Source: JAWKSY01 sp041402125 (lineage in GTDB: Bacteria > Planctomycetota > GCA-002687715 > DRQF01). Taken from it: a stretch of DNA of 64,000 bases. Position numbers and translations under genes: made by a program. The DNA lies in the NCBI GenBank assembly GCA_041402125.1, contig JAWKSY010000001.1, positions 372,001-436,000 on the forward strand. The letters run 5' to 3'. The notes under the pieces are model-generated. The model was not told the origin of the DNA and ran no database searches. It saw nothing but the letters and a program-made list of their open reading frames with translations. Positions 9,053-18,011 of this stretch are shown here, one piece after another (position 1 is the stretch's first letter; each line of letters starts with the position of its first letter).

Positions 9053-10324
9053 ATGACGCAGTCCAGGGGCAAGACCGAGGGCGGTTCCGGATTCCTGCGA
9101 CGCGCCCTCCCCTGGCTCAACCTGAGCCTGGCCTTCCTGCTCACCGTCGGCGTGGCCGGCGTCACGACGCGCGTGGTCGAGACCGAGCACGAGTCCCAAC
9201 GCCTCGAGCGCGACCTCGCCGAGACGCGGGGGCAACTCGACGACGCCCAGCGCGCCCGGCGACAGATCCTCGACGAGGTCGGACGGCGCGAGAGCGCGAA
9301 CCGCGCCGCGATGGAGGCCGCGCACCGCCGCGAGCAGACCGACATCGAGAACCGACTGGGCTCCCTGAACGAGCGTCTCGAAGCCCTCGTCTCCCACCAG
9401 CGCAACGGTCTGGCGGAGACCGCCGCCGGCGTGCGCGGCGAGATCGAGGAGCTCCGCCGGAGCTTCAGCTCGGAGTTCGAGCGCCGTCGGCCCGCCGACG
9501 AGGTCTTCCGGGAGTTCGCCGAGAGCCATCGCTCGGGAATCGTCCTCATCTACACCGAGTTCGACTACGATCGCATCGAGGAGGGCCGCCGGCGGCGGCG
9601 CAAGACCGTGACCGGATGGGGCACGGGCTTCTTCGCGACGCGGGACGGTCACATCGTCACCAACAAGCACGTCGTCTACCCCTGGAAGTTCGACGCCGAC
9701 CTGGCTGCGATGGAGGCGATGGGCGAGATCGAGATCCAGCGCGCCTCGCTGCGCATCACCTGCTGGCGCGCCGGCTCGCGCGTCCTCGACGCCCGCGGCG
9801 AGCCGCTCGCCACCGAGGGCTTCAACACCTTCGACGACCGCAACCTGGTGATCCTGGGTTCCGCGCCGGACGTCATGCGCGAGGAGCGCATCGAGATCGG
9901 CACCTACTCGGCCAGCTACCGCGTCCACGAGCTGAACGACGACGACATCGTCATCCTCCGCGCGGAGGGCGGCGACTTCGAGCCGCTGCCGATGTCCGAG
10001 GACCCCTGGGGCGGCATCCGCACCCTCGACCCGATCATGGCCCTGGGCTTCCCCCGCGGGCAGAAGGGCCTGGAGGCGCAGGACGCCGTCGTCTCCGCCA
10101 CCGTCGGCGCCGTCCGCAAGGTCGAGAACACGATCCAGGTCACCGCGCCGATCATCCCCGGCAACAGCGGCGGCCCCCTCGTCGGCCCGCGCGGCGAGGT
10201 CGTCGGCATCGTGACCCGCATCTACTCCGAGACGCTCGGCATCTGCATCAAGATCGAGCGCGCCCGCCACCTCCTCGCCACCCTGCGCGAGTCCGAGGCC
10301 GAGGCCGCGGCCGCGGCCCGATGA
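9053..10324 (+). CDS. Membrane-anchored coiled-coil trypsin-like serine protease
   Basis: The protein has 423 residues. A single membrane segment (about 18-38) is followed by a long coiled coil (about 45-145) and then a trypsin/HtrA-like domain. The apparent catalytic triad is His206 in TNKHVV, Asp297 or 298 in NDDDIVILRA, and Ser372 in PGNSGGPLV. This topology places the protease outside the inner membrane. There is no PDZ domain, unlike DegP/DegS, and an extra segment of about 80 residues sits between His and Asp. A strong GGAGGGG precedes the ATG at 9053. It is a single-gene unit between the hut terminator and a repeat pair. The substrate is unknown; periplasmic quality control is a guess. 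Confidence 0.85.
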   Translation: MTQSRGKTEGGSGFLRRALPWLNLSLAFLLTVGVAGVTTRVVETEHESQRLERDLAETRGQLDDAQRARRQILDEVGRRESANRAAMEAAHRREQTDIENRLGSLNERLEALVSHQRNGLAETAAGVRGEIEELRRSFSSEFERRRPADEVFREFAESHRSGIVLIYTEFDYDRIEEGRRRRRKTVTGWGTGFFATRDGHIVTNKHVVYPWKFDADLAAMEAMGEIEIQRASLRITCWRAGSRVLDARGEPLATEGFNTFDDRNLVILGSAPDVMREERIEIGTYSASYRVHELNDDDIVILRAEGGDFEPLPMSEDPWGGIRTLDPIMALGFPRGQKGLEAQDAVVSATVGAVRKVENTIQVTAPIIPGNSGGPLVGPRGEVVGIVTRIYSETLGICIKIERARHLLATLRESEAEAAAAAR

Positions 10325-10342
10325 TCTGACGGGCCACGGAAA

Positions 10343-10373
10343 TGAATAAATTGGGTCAGACCCAATTTATTCA
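10343..10373. repeat. Palindromic REP-like repeat, copy 1
   Basis: TGAATAAATTGGGTC, one base, then its perfect 15-base complement. This is AT-rich relative to its surroundings. A second near-identical palindrome follows 43 bases later. Elements with a GGGTCAGACCC core flanked by AATTT are often dispersed, REP-like and mobilised by RAYT transposases; no transposase is in this window. Confidence 0.7.
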
Positions 10374-10416
10374 CTTCTCTCCCCTCGAACGGCAGCACGG
10401 CGTGCGAAGTCGAAAG

Positions 10417-10447
10417 TGAATAAATTGGGTCTGACCCCATTTATTCA
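10417..10447. repeat. Palindromic REP-like repeat, copy 2, supplying a stop codon
   Basis: This is the same 31-base palindrome as copy 1 with one mismatch (GACCCC instead of GACCC). The two form a pair 74 bases apart. The distal arm overlaps the 3' end of the minus-strand methyltransferase gene: its last codon GAA and its TAA stop (10441-10443) are repeat sequence. An insertion here therefore set the C-terminus of that protein. Confidence 0.7.
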
Positions 10448-11190
10448 AAAAGGGCGTGGCAGAGGATGGCCGCGGCAGCGCCCACGTTGAGGGACTCGAC
10501 CTCCGAGGACATCTCGATCGAGAGATCCTCGACGCGCAGGCCCGGCGGAGCCGAGGTCACGCCCTGGGCCTCGTTGCCGAGCCAGAGCAGGGCCCGGGCG
10601 GCGGGCGCCAGCGTCCGCAGGGGCTTTCCGCCGCGAACGACGGTGCGGTAGACCAGCACGTCGCCGAGAGACTCCACCGCCTCCTCTAGCTCCGCGCGCG
10701 CCCAGGGCAGGTGGAGGAAGGCGCCGGCCGACGCGCGCAGCGCCTTCGGGGATTCGGGATCGGCGCTCCCCTCGGAAGCCACGAGGGCATCGAATCCGAA
10801 GGCGGCGGCCGCGCGCGCGATGGTGCCGAGGTTGCCGGGGTCGGAGATCCGCTCGCAGTAGACGAGGCGGAGTCGCGGCCTCGCGGCCAGCGTGGCGAGG
10901 TCGACCGGAGGCCGGCGACGGCCCACGCCGACGACGCCCGGTGAGGTCTCGACCCCCGCCACCTTCCGCAACACGTCCGCGATCGCCGGGGTCACGATGA
11001 CGCCCGACGCGGCGGCGCGCGCCACGAGGTCCTCGTGACGGCCCTCCTCGACGATCACCTCCTCGAGGGCGCCGAGTTCGAGCGCCCGCTCCACGAGCGG
11101 TAGCGAGTCGAGCAGGATCCGGTCCTGCTCTCGACGACCCTTGCCGGTCGCGAGCTTCGCGAGCTTCTTGGCGCGATCCTTGCCGAGCAT
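10441..11190 (-). CDS. TrmH/SpoU-family RNA 2'-O-methyltransferase
   Basis: The protein has 249 residues. The SPOUT motifs are in order: motif 1 ERISDPGNLGTIARAA near 121-136, motif 2 ALLWLGNEAQGV, and motif 3 IEMSSEVESLNVGAAAAILCH near the C-terminus. The N-terminal ~100 residues resemble the ribosomal-protein-like substrate-binding domain of RlmB/TsnR enzymes. It uses S-adenosylmethionine to methylate a ribose in rRNA (most likely) or tRNA; the exact nucleotide cannot be told. The ATG at 11190 is 42 bases from the divergent RluD-type gene, so the two RNA-modification genes share a promoter region. The stop codon comes from a REP-like repeat. Confidence 0.9.
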   Translation of the reverse strand: MLGKDRAKKLAKLATGKGRREQDRILLDSLPLVERALELGALEEVIVEEGRHEDLVARAAASGVIVTPAIADVLRKVAGVETSPGVVGVGRRRPPVDLATLAARPRLRLVYCERISDPGNLGTIARAAAAFGFDALVASEGSADPESPKALRASAGAFLHLPWARAELEEAVESLGDVLVYRTVVRGGKPLRTLAPAARALLWLGNEAQGVTSAPPGLRVEDLSIEMSSEVESLNVGAAAAILCHALFE

Positions 11191-11232
11191 CGGAGCCTCG
11201 TGGGAGGAAGCGGTTGGCGGTAGGATCCTGCC

Positions 11233-12249
11233 ATGCGCAAGGACCTGTCGCAATTCATCGAAGAGGTGCGGATCGAGGCCGGGGCGGACGACGCCGAGAC
11301 GCGTCTCGACCACTTCCTCGTCGACAAGATCCACTGGCGCTCGCGCACCGACCTCCAGAGCCGGATCAAGCGCGGCAAGGTCCTCGTCAACGACGCCCCC
11401 GCGAAGCCCGCGCTGCGCCTGCGCCGCGGGGACGTCGTGCGGATCATCGTCGAGCCCTCCGACCTCCCCGACCAGGACCCCTCGCGCGTCGAGGTCGAGG
11501 TCCTCTACGAGGACCCGGACTTCCTGATCGTCGCCAAGCAGCCGGGCCTCGTCGTCCACCCGACGGGTCGCCACGTCTACGACACGCTCATGAACGCGCT
11601 CTTCCTCCGCTACCGCGAGAACGGCGGCGCGGACGAGGGCGTCGTCCCGCACGTCGTCCACCGCCTCGACCGCGACACGAGCGGCGTCATCTGCGTGGCC
11701 AAGAACTTCGAGACCAAGCAGATCCTGTCCGCGCAGTTCGAGGCGCGGCAGCCGAAGAAGAGCTATCTCGCGCTCGTCGAGGGTCGCTTCCCCGACGAGG
11801 TGACCCACGTCGACGGCGCCCTCGCCCGCGACACCGACGCCGAGATCCGCCTCAAGATGCGCGTCGATCCGGCCGGCCTCGAGAGCCACACCGACGTCGA
11901 GGTCGTCGAGCGATTCCCGCACCACACCCTCGTTCGCGCCCGTCCGCGCACCGGCCGTCAGCACCAGATCCGCGTCCACCTCGCCTCGGTGGGTCACCCG
12001 ATCGTCTGCGATCCCCTCTACGGCGATCCGCGCAGCGTCGGGGTCGCCGACGACCCGGAGCCGCTCCTCGAGCGCCAGGCCCTGCACGCGGAGGAGCTGC
12101 GCTTCCTCCACCCGCGCGACGGCCGCGAGCTCCACTTCCTCGCGCCGCCGTCCTTCGATCTCGGCGCGACCCTCGCCGCGCTGCGGGACGGCGCGACGCT
12201 CGTTCCCGGCCGCGACGTCCAGTCGCAGCGCTGGCGCACGGCGGAGTAG
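11233..12249 (+). CDS. RluA/RluD-family pseudouridine synthase
   Basis: The protein has 338 residues. An N-terminal S4 RNA-binding domain (about 23-75: ETRLDHFLVDK, SRIKRGKVLVND) is followed by the RluA catalytic domain with HRLDRDTSG at about 143-151, Asp146 being the expected nucleophile. GRQHQIRVHLASVGHPIVCD is the usual second motif. It isomerises uridines in 23S rRNA, by analogy with RluD or RluC; the precise site is not predictable. It is divergent from the SpoU methylase. A GNAT gene follows 68 bases later on the same strand. Confidence 0.93.
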   Translation: MRKDLSQFIEEVRIEAGADDAETRLDHFLVDKIHWRSRTDLQSRIKRGKVLVNDAPAKPALRLRRGDVVRIIVEPSDLPDQDPSRVEVEVLYEDPDFLIVAKQPGLVVHPTGRHVYDTLMNALFLRYRENGGADEGVVPHVVHRLDRDTSGVICVAKNFETKQILSAQFEARQPKKSYLALVEGRFPDEVTHVDGALARDTDAEIRLKMRVDPAGLESHTDVEVVERFPHHTLVRARPRTGRQHQIRVHLASVGHPIVCDPLYGDPRSVGVADDPEPLLERQALHAEELRFLHPRDGRELHFLAPPSFDLGATLAALRDGATLVPGRDVQSQRWRTAE

Positions 12250-12317
12250 GACCCCGGGGCCCGCGGACGGCCCGCCACCGCGCCTCGATCCCGGCGCCTC
12301 TCGACGGAGTTCCCGCG

Positions 12318-12791
12318 ATGACGATCCGAACCGCGACGGTCGACGACGTGCCCGCGATCCTCGCCGGCATCCGCGCCCTGGCCGACTACGAGAAGCTCTC
12401 CGACGCCGTCGTGGCGGACGAGGACGCGCTCGCCGCGACCCTCTTCGGCCCCCGCCCCTGCGCCGAGGTCCTCCTCGCCGAGGACGACGGCGCGGTCGCC
12501 GGTTTCGCCCTCTTCTTCGCGAACTACTCGACCTTCCTCGCCCGGCCGGGGCTCTACCTCGAGGACCTCTTCGTCCACCCGGAGTATCGCGGACGGGGAC
12601 ACGGCCTCGCACTGATGCGCGAGATCGCGCGGATCGCGCGGCAGCGCGGCTGCGGCCGCTTCGAGTGGTCGGTCCTCGACTGGAACGCGCCCGCGATCGA
12701 CTTCTACCGCGCGATGGGCGCGCAGCCGATGTCGGACTGGACGGTCTTCCGGCTCGACGGCGAGGCGCTGGAGGCGCTGGCGGGGAGCTGA
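12318..12791 (+). CDS. GNAT N-acetyltransferase, diamine acetyltransferase-like
   Basis: The protein has 157 residues and is a complete GNAT fold. LEDLFVHPEYRGRGHGLALM contains the acetyl-CoA pyrophosphate-binding R/QxxGxG/A-type loop, followed by WSVLDWNAPAIDFYRAMGA, the C-terminal motif common in spermidine/thialysine acetyltransferase (SSAT-like) members. The N-terminal IRTATVDDVPAIL is also typical. It would acetylate a small amine with acetyl-CoA; the substrate is uncertain. ATG at 12318 follows ACGGAG about 10 bases upstream. Confidence 0.85.
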   Translation: MTIRTATVDDVPAILAGIRALADYEKLSDAVVADEDALAATLFGPRPCAEVLLAEDDGAVAGFALFFANYSTFLARPGLYLEDLFVHPEYRGRGHGLALMREIARIARQRGCGRFEWSVLDWNAPAIDFYRAMGAQPMSDWTVFRLDGEALEALAGS

Positions 12792-12878
12792 TTTGTCCGC
12801 CGTGTTTCCGCGCGGGAAGCGCGCGACGCCGCCCGCGGAAAGCGGGTAGGATCGCGGGAACCCCGGATGGAGACCACC

Positions 12879-14261
12879 ATGAGAATCAGGACCACCGCGT
12901 CGATCGCGCTGCTCGCCCTCGCCGGGCTGGGCACCGCGACGCACGCGCAGAAGAGCGACCCCGCGACCTTCCTCGCGCCCGTCCGCTTGAAGAGCGGCGA
13001 CGCCTTCCTCGGCCAGGGCCGCCTCTACCCCTCCCCGACCGTCTTCGACGTCGACGCCGACGGCGTGCCCGACGTCGTCATCGGTGACCTCATCGGCAAG
13101 ATGACCGTCGCCCTCGGCTCCCGCGGCGAGGAGGGTCTCACCCTCGGCGCCTCGATGCCCATGAAGGCCCAGGACGGGAACGAGCTCCGCTTCCACAACT
13201 GGTGATGCATCGGCATGGGTTCACAGTTCGTGGACTTCAACGGCGACGGCTCCCTCGACATCGTCTCGGCCACCTTCGACGGCTCCCCTCACGTCTCCTA
13301 CGGCAGCCCCCTCGGCTTCCGCGAGCCGGTCCGCCTGCTCGACACGCAGGGCCGGCGCCTGCTCATCTCCTCCATCTGGAACTACGAGACGGAAGCGCAC
13401 GAGGACAAGGGCTGGGCGCTCCCCGACGGCAAGCCCGCCAATGATCGCTGCATCTCGGCGCTCGCCTTCGACTGGGACGCCGACGGCGACCTCGATCTCC
13501 TCCTCGGCAGCTACGAGATGGGCCGCCTCTTCCTGCAGATCAACGAGGGCAGCGACGCCGCCCCGAAGTTCAGCGGCATGAACGTCCCGGTCATGGCCGG
13601 CGATGAGCCCTTCGTCATCCCCCACAAGATGACCACACCCCGCCTCGTCGACTGGGACGGTGACGGCGACATGGACCTCGTCGCGGGCAGCTTCGGCGAC
13701 TCCTACGGCGAGGGCGCCGGCGGCGGCGTCTACCTGAGCCTCAACGAGGGCAAGCCGGGCGCCCCGGCCTTCGGCCCCCTCCGGACGCTCATCGACATCA
13801 GCCGGAAGGGTGAGTCGGCGCCCACCCGCCCCGACGCCGGCCTCTACCCCGAGGTCGTCGACTGGGACGGCGACGGCGACCTCGACCTCATCGTCGGCGG
13901 CTACTCGATGTGGACGCCTCCCGCGCGCAAGCTCAGCGACGCCGAGAAGGCCGAGCTCGCCGAGCTCGACGCCCGGAAGGGCGAACTCGAATCCGCGCGC
14001 ACCAAGGTCGTCACCGCCCGCGGCAAGGCCTACCAGGAGGCCACCGCCGGCCTCGACCCGAAGGACCGCGACGCGATGCGCAAGGCGCAGATGGAGGTCT
14101 TCCAGGCCTTCGCCGAGGCCTACCAGTCCGCCACCGCGGCCCTGAAGCCGGTCACCGACCGCATCGCCGAGCTCCGCCCCGCGCCCCAGCGTCAGACCTT
14201 CGTCTGGCTCTACGAGCGCGTCACCTCGGACGCTCCCGACTCCTCCGTCGGCCGCCGCTGA
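12879..14261 (+). CDS. Secreted FG-GAP/VCBS repeat protein with in-frame TGA
   Basis: The signal peptide MRIRTTASIALLALAGLG...THAQ is followed by FG-GAP/VCBS repeats with calcium-binding-like DxDxDG motifs (VDADGVPD, DFNGDGSLD, DWDADGDLDLL, DWDGDGDMDLV, DWDGDGDLDLI), which form beta-propeller blades. A Lys/Glu/Ala-rich helical segment (about residues 355-430) closes the protein. The reading frame is continuous except for one TGA at 13203-13205, inside HNW-TGA-CIGMGSQF, where Trp (TGG) would fit. ATG 12879 is preferred to 12867 because GGAG lies six bases upstream of it. The TGA may be a point mutation or a sequence error. The role is unknown; such proteins bind ligands outside the cell. Confidence 0.75.
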
Positions 14262-14277
14262 TCGCGTCGATTCGATC

Positions 14278-14312
14278 CCGATCCCTCCGCCCCGACCGGG
14301 CGGAGGGATCGG
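14278..14312. terminator. Bidirectional hairpin between convergent genes
   Basis: A perfect 15-bp stem (CCGATCCCTCCGCCC and complement) with a 5-base loop lies between the stops of two convergent genes (14261 and 14325). It lacks a T tract on either side, so it may be Rho-assisted or a 3'-end stabiliser. Its position suits a shared terminator. Confidence 0.6.
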
Positions 14313-14324
14313 ATCTCACGCGGA

Positions 14325-16625
14325 TCAGCTCCGCTTCGGCGTGACGACGGCCTTCCCGTCCTTCGGCGTCCAGTAGTCCGAGGTCCCCTTCCGGGGGGGA
14401 CGTCGATCGCGGCAGGTCCGCCCGTCGTGGTCGAACGTCGTCTCGATCTCGAACGTCGCTCCGTCCTCCGGATCGGGCAGCGGAACGAAGCTCCCGAAGT
14501 CGGCGAGGTCGATCACGCGTGATCGCGCGTGAAGTCCGGGCGGCGCCGGGAAGATCGCGGTGCCGCGGGAGGTGTGGACGCGGACGAGGAGGAGGCCGTC
14601 ACCGTCGCGGCTCGCGCTCGGGAGGACCATGCGACTCCCGCGGATCTCGTTCCAGCCCTGGTGACGCGGCAGCTCGGAGAGGCCGGGCGGCGCCGTGAAC
14701 AGCGCGACGGAGACGATCTCGGTCGCCTCCGCGACGAAGTCGATCTCGACGACGGAAAGCCCGGCCACCCGACCGAGGTCGACGCGGGCGACGCCCAGGT
14801 CGTCGAGGGTCGTGTTGTCGGGCGACAGACGGAACGGCTCGCCCCCGAAGAGCGAGACCTCGCCTCGCGGGTTCCAGTTGAAGACGAAGGCCTCGCCCCG
14901 CCGCTGGCCGTGAAAGGGCCGACCGTCGAGCCGCCCCTCGATCTTCCGGTCGGCGCCGAACATCTCGGCTCCCGCGAAGACGACGCGATTCATGGTCACG
15001 GTCGGCGCCGTGATCGAGGCGCGGCGCCCGTCTCCGACCTCGGCCAGCGCGCAGGGCACGCGGAAGATCCCGTCCTCCGCCGACGGCAGCCCGCGGAACT
15101 GCTGACGCCGCAACACGGCCTGGATCTCCTTCAACGGCAAGCGGAGGAGCACCTCGACCGGCGCCGGAGGCGCGGACGCGAAGCTCCAGATCAGTTCCCC
15201 GGTCGCCGCGTCGACCTCGCCCGGGCGCCAGGAATCGTAGGTCGCGTCCTCCCCGGCCGTCACGAGCGCCGCGTCGAAGCGGGGCCGTTCATCGCGACCG
15301 ATGGCGGCGGCGCGAACGACGACGGCGCGGGCTCGAAGGCGGCGCAGCTCGTAGTCGTCTCCGGCGACGTGGCGGATCTCCTCGCGCGCCACGCGTTCGC
15401 TGATGCCCGCCCGGTTCAGCCAGTACGCCGACGCCTCGAGGAAGCGCGCGGGGAGCAGCGCGATGCCGCCGGGCTGCTCGATCTCACCGGAGTGGACCTC
15501 GGTCGAGATGGAGAACGACGTGATCGGATCTCCCGTCTCCTCCTCGCGCAGGTGCAACCGGATCATGGACTCGGGCAGATGGGCGTCGATGGGACCGGAC
15601 CCTCCGAACTCGAACTCCTCCCCTCCGTCCTCGAGGCGGAGAGGAAGTGCGTCATAGCCGTACGCCGAAGGCCGATACGAGAGTCGGAAGCTCCCTTCCG
15701 GTCGCGCCTCGACCCAGATCTCGCCCCGATCGTCGGTTTGCGCCCAGCGGTGGTCGCGTTCCGCCGCCAGGGCGACCGTCCGGCCCGCGAGATCCGGCGT
15801 CGGTCGGCCCCGGAGCCGGACGACCCGACCGGCCTCGCCGAAGGGGCGCCAGCGAACGACGCGGCGCTCGCTATGAGCGAGGGCTTCGATCTCGAGCGGG
15901 GCCGGCACGGCGACCAGGCTCCCGACGGTCCTGAACTGGCTGCTGACGGTACAGGTCATCCCGCGCCCCGGCGCCACCCGGAACGACGCCGTCGCCCGTC
16001 CTTCCGCGCCCACCCAGACGCTCCTCCCCTCCACCATCTCCGTCGGTCCCGCCATTCCGAAGGCGGCCGTCGGAGTCGTGCCGTCGAACCCGTCGCGGAG
16101 GGACCAGAGGTAGACCTCCAGCGTCCCCCGCGCCCGGCCGGCCTCGATCTCGAGCACGATCTCGGCCTGCGGGTCGAGAACGACGGTGATCCGGTAGGTC
16201 GGATCGATCAGGCTCCTCGCGTTCACGACGCGCGAGGCGAAGCCGGGCGCCGAGATCCGCAGCGGTCCCTTCCTGACCTCGACCTCCTCGTCCGGCTCGA
16301 AGGCGACGCGGTCACCCTCGACGCGGCGCCCGACCTCCGGTTCCTCGCCGACGGACCACGAGAACTCCCGCAGGGGCGCGATCTCGGGGAGACGGGAGCG
16401 GACGACCAGTTCGAGCGGCTCTTCACCGCTCACCGGGGGCCTCCGGGCGGGCGTCACCGCGACCGCCCCGGGCGGCCGCCGGGCATCGCGCCCCGTCGAC
16501 GACCCGGCGTCGGCCTCGACGCTCTCCTCGATCGCGTCCCCGTCCGACGTCGCGAGGACCCGATACCCCGCGAAGAGCCCGGCCAGGACGAGCAAGGCCA
16601 GCCAGACGAACGCCGTCGTCCGCAT
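14325..16625 (-). CDS. Large membrane-anchored protein of unknown function
   Basis: The protein has 766 residues. One N-terminal membrane helix (TTAFVWLALLVLAGLFAGYRVLA trimmed: residues 3-25) is followed by a long extracytoplasmic region of many short beta-rich segments. These include VVRLRGRPTPDLAGRTVALA and RGEIWVEARPEGSFRLSYRP, reminiscent of carboxypeptidase-regulatory-like (CarboxypepD_reg) or surface-adhesion folds. No catalytic motif was recognised. ATG 16625 is chosen over upstream Met codons because GGAGAGGAG sits six bases before it and it starts the hydrophobic helix. The gene stands alone, ends convergently with the FG-GAP gene, and is separated by 100 bases from the next minus-strand gene. 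Confidence 0.65.
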   Translation of the reverse strand: MRTTAFVWLALLVLAGLFAGYRVLATSDGDAIEESVEADAGSSTGRDARRPPGAVAVTPARRPPVSGEEPLELVVRSRLPEIAPLREFSWSVGEEPEVGRRVEGDRVAFEPDEEVEVRKGPLRISAPGFASRVVNARSLIDPTYRITVVLDPQAEIVLEIEAGRARGTLEVYLWSLRDGFDGTTPTAAFGMAGPTEMVEGRSVWVGAEGRATASFRVAPGRGMTCTVSSQFRTVGSLVAVPAPLEIEALAHSERRVVRWRPFGEAGRVVRLRGRPTPDLAGRTVALAAERDHRWAQTDDRGEIWVEARPEGSFRLSYRPSAYGYDALPLRLEDGGEEFEFGGSGPIDAHLPESMIRLHLREEETGDPITSFSISTEVHSGEIEQPGGIALLPARFLEASAYWLNRAGISERVAREEIRHVAGDDYELRRLRARAVVVRAAAIGRDERPRFDAALVTAGEDATYDSWRPGEVDAATGELIWSFASAPPAPVEVLLRLPLKEIQAVLRRQQFRGLPSAEDGIFRVPCALAEVGDGRRASITAPTVTMNRVVFAGAEMFGADRKIEGRLDGRPFHGQRRGEAFVFNWNPRGEVSLFGGEPFRLSPDNTTLDDLGVARVDLGRVAGLSVVEIDFVAEATEIVSVALFTAPPGLSELPRHQGWNEIRGSRMVLPSASRDGDGLLLVRVHTSRGTAIFPAPPGLHARSRVIDLADFGSFVPLPDPEDGATFEIETTFDHDGRTCRDRRPPRKGTSDYWTPKDGKAVVTPKRS

Positions 16626-16725
16626 GATCCACTCCTCTCCGCGCATGATCTCGCCTCGGGCGAGCTTCGCATGCGCGGCGATCGATGTCACGCATCTCCG
16701 GCGAGGGAGGCGACCGACGGGCGGA

Positions 16726-17220
16726 TCAGAGCAGCGCGGCCTCGGCGTAGCCGACGTAGCGGGCGGCGGAGTCGAGGATGGCGGCGTACTCGGCGTCGGT
16801 GACGGAGCGGACGACGCGGCCGGGGGTGCCGACGACGAGGGAGCGCGGAGGGATGACCTTGCCCTGGGGGATCAGGGTGCCGGCGCCGATGATCGAACCC
16901 TCGCCGATGACGGAGCCGGGGAGGAGGATCGCCTTGATGCCGATGAGGCAGCGATCCTCGATGACGCGGCCGTGGATGACGGCGGCGTGTCCGATCGTGA
17001 TCTCCGAGCCGATCGTGACGTCCTCGTCGTGCTGCGGGTGGATCATCGTGAGATCCTGCACGTTGGTGCGGTCGCCGATGGAGATCGCGGCGACGTCGGC
17101 GCGGATGACGGTGCCGTACCAGACCGAGACGTCGCGGCCGAGCGTGAGGGCGCCGACCAGCGTCGCGTTGTCGGCGACGAGGGCCGCGCCGTGACGGTAG
17201 AGGTGGGGCTGACGCATCAC
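16726..17220 (-). CDS. Gamma-carbonic anhydrase family protein
   Basis: The protein has 164 residues and is a left-handed beta-helix of hexapeptide repeats (VSVWYGTVIRADVAAISIGD, RTNVQDLTMIH). Three His residues match the metal ligands of gamma-class carbonic anhydrases: one in TMIHPQ, two in GHAAVIHG (spacing HxxxxH). Members are either carbonic anhydrases or acyl/acetyltransferase-like YrdA/PaaY proteins; activity cannot be decided here. Adjacent GTG (17220) and ATG (17217) codons both overlap the stop of the CPBP protease gene, with GAGGAG upstream, so the two are co-translated. Confidence 0.88.
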   Translation of the reverse strand: MMRQPHLYRHGAALVADNATLVGALTLGRDVSVWYGTVIRADVAAISIGDRTNVQDLTMIHPQHDEDVTIGSEITIGHAAVIHGRVIEDRCLIGIKAILLPGSVIGEGSIIGAGTLIPQGKVIPPRSLVVGTPGRVVRSVTDAEYAAILDSAARYVGYAEAALL

Positions 17221-18011
17221 GGCGAGGACTCCTCGTAGAAGAAGGCCAGGTAGAGGAAGGTCGCGGCGTTGTGGACCACGTGGATCGCGATCGAGGTCCA
17301 GAGGGTGCGCGTGCGCTCGTAGGCGATGCCGAGGAGGGCGCCGAGACAGAGCACCTGCGGCCAGAGCGGCTGCGGGTGGACGAGCATGAAGACGAGCGCC
17401 GAGATGAGGAGGCTGGCCTCGGGGCCGGTATTCCGGCGGAGACCGCCCTGGAGGAGGCCGCGGAAGACGACCTCCTCGAAGATCGGCGTCGCGAGCACGA
17501 GCATGAAGAACTGCGCGAGCGGCACCGTCGTCCCCGCCGCCTCGGCGACGCGACGGGCGCTCTCCTGCACCGGCTCCGGGTCGTGGAAGCGGCCGAGGAA
17601 GAGCATGAAGGGGAGGATCGCGCCGTAGAGGGCGAGGCCCCAGAGGACCGGACGGAAGCGTCGCGGGCGGTGGAGCCCGAGCGGGTTCTCGTCGGTGAGG
17701 AGCGCGCGAGAGACGACGGCGATCACGAGCGCGATGCCGAGCCGCTGCGCGCCGACGAGCGCGTAGAAGGGCGCCTCCGCCGCGCCCTGCTCGGGCGTGC
17801 GGATGAACCAGGGCTGGGCGATGAAGTAGGCGAGGAAGCCGGCGGCGATCGACCAGCCGGCGAGCTCGGCCCGACCGAAGGTCGCGGTCTCGCGGGGGCC
17901 GCGCCGGATGAGCCAGGCCGCCAAGGCGAGGCCCAGCGCCGCCAGCCCGAGGTGTCCCCAGTCCGCGGCGTCGAAGCTCCAGGTTCGCGGAGACGCGAGG
18001 AAGGCGGTCAT
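17217..18011 (-). CDS. CPBP-family intramembrane glutamic endopeptidase
   Basis: The protein has 264 residues with about 7-8 membrane segments. The family motifs are intact: EEVVFRG (EExxxR), FMLVHPQ (FxxxH) and IAIHVVHNA (HxxxN). Members are Rce1/CPBP-type intramembrane proteases involved in processing or protection of prenylated or small peptide substrates; the substrate here is unknown. ATG at 18011 overlaps the thiG stop by four bases (ATGA), and the 3' end overlaps the gamma-carbonic anhydrase start. It thus sits in a compact operon with thiS-thiG and a two-component pair. Confidence 0.88.
   Translation of the reverse strand: MTAFLASPRTWSFDAADWGHLGLAALGLALAAWLIRRGPRETATFGRAELAGWSIAAGFLAYFIAQPWFIRTPEQGAAEAPFYALVGAQRLGIALVIAVVSRALLTDENPLGLHRPRRFRPVLWGLALYGAILPFMLFLGRFHDPEPVQESARRVAEAAGTTVPLAQFFMLVLATPIFEEVVFRGLLQGGLRRNTGPEASLLISALVFMLVHPQPLWPQVLCLGALLGIAYERTRTLWTSIAIHVVHNAATFLYLAFFYEESSP

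Noticed and set aside
7136..10324. A very long open frame running through hutU and the protease
   Set aside because: Only its last 423 codons (from 9053) are real. The rest is an out-of-frame shadow of hutU caused by high GC content, and has Arg/Pro-rich composition.
11214..12791. A 525-codon frame joining the RluD region to the GNAT gene
   Set aside because: Only the last 157 codons are coding; the earlier part is out of frame with rluD-type sequence.
13203..13205. UGA recoded as a sense codon in this organism
   Set aside because: TGA is used as the normal stop of most genes here, often in four-base overlaps with the next start.
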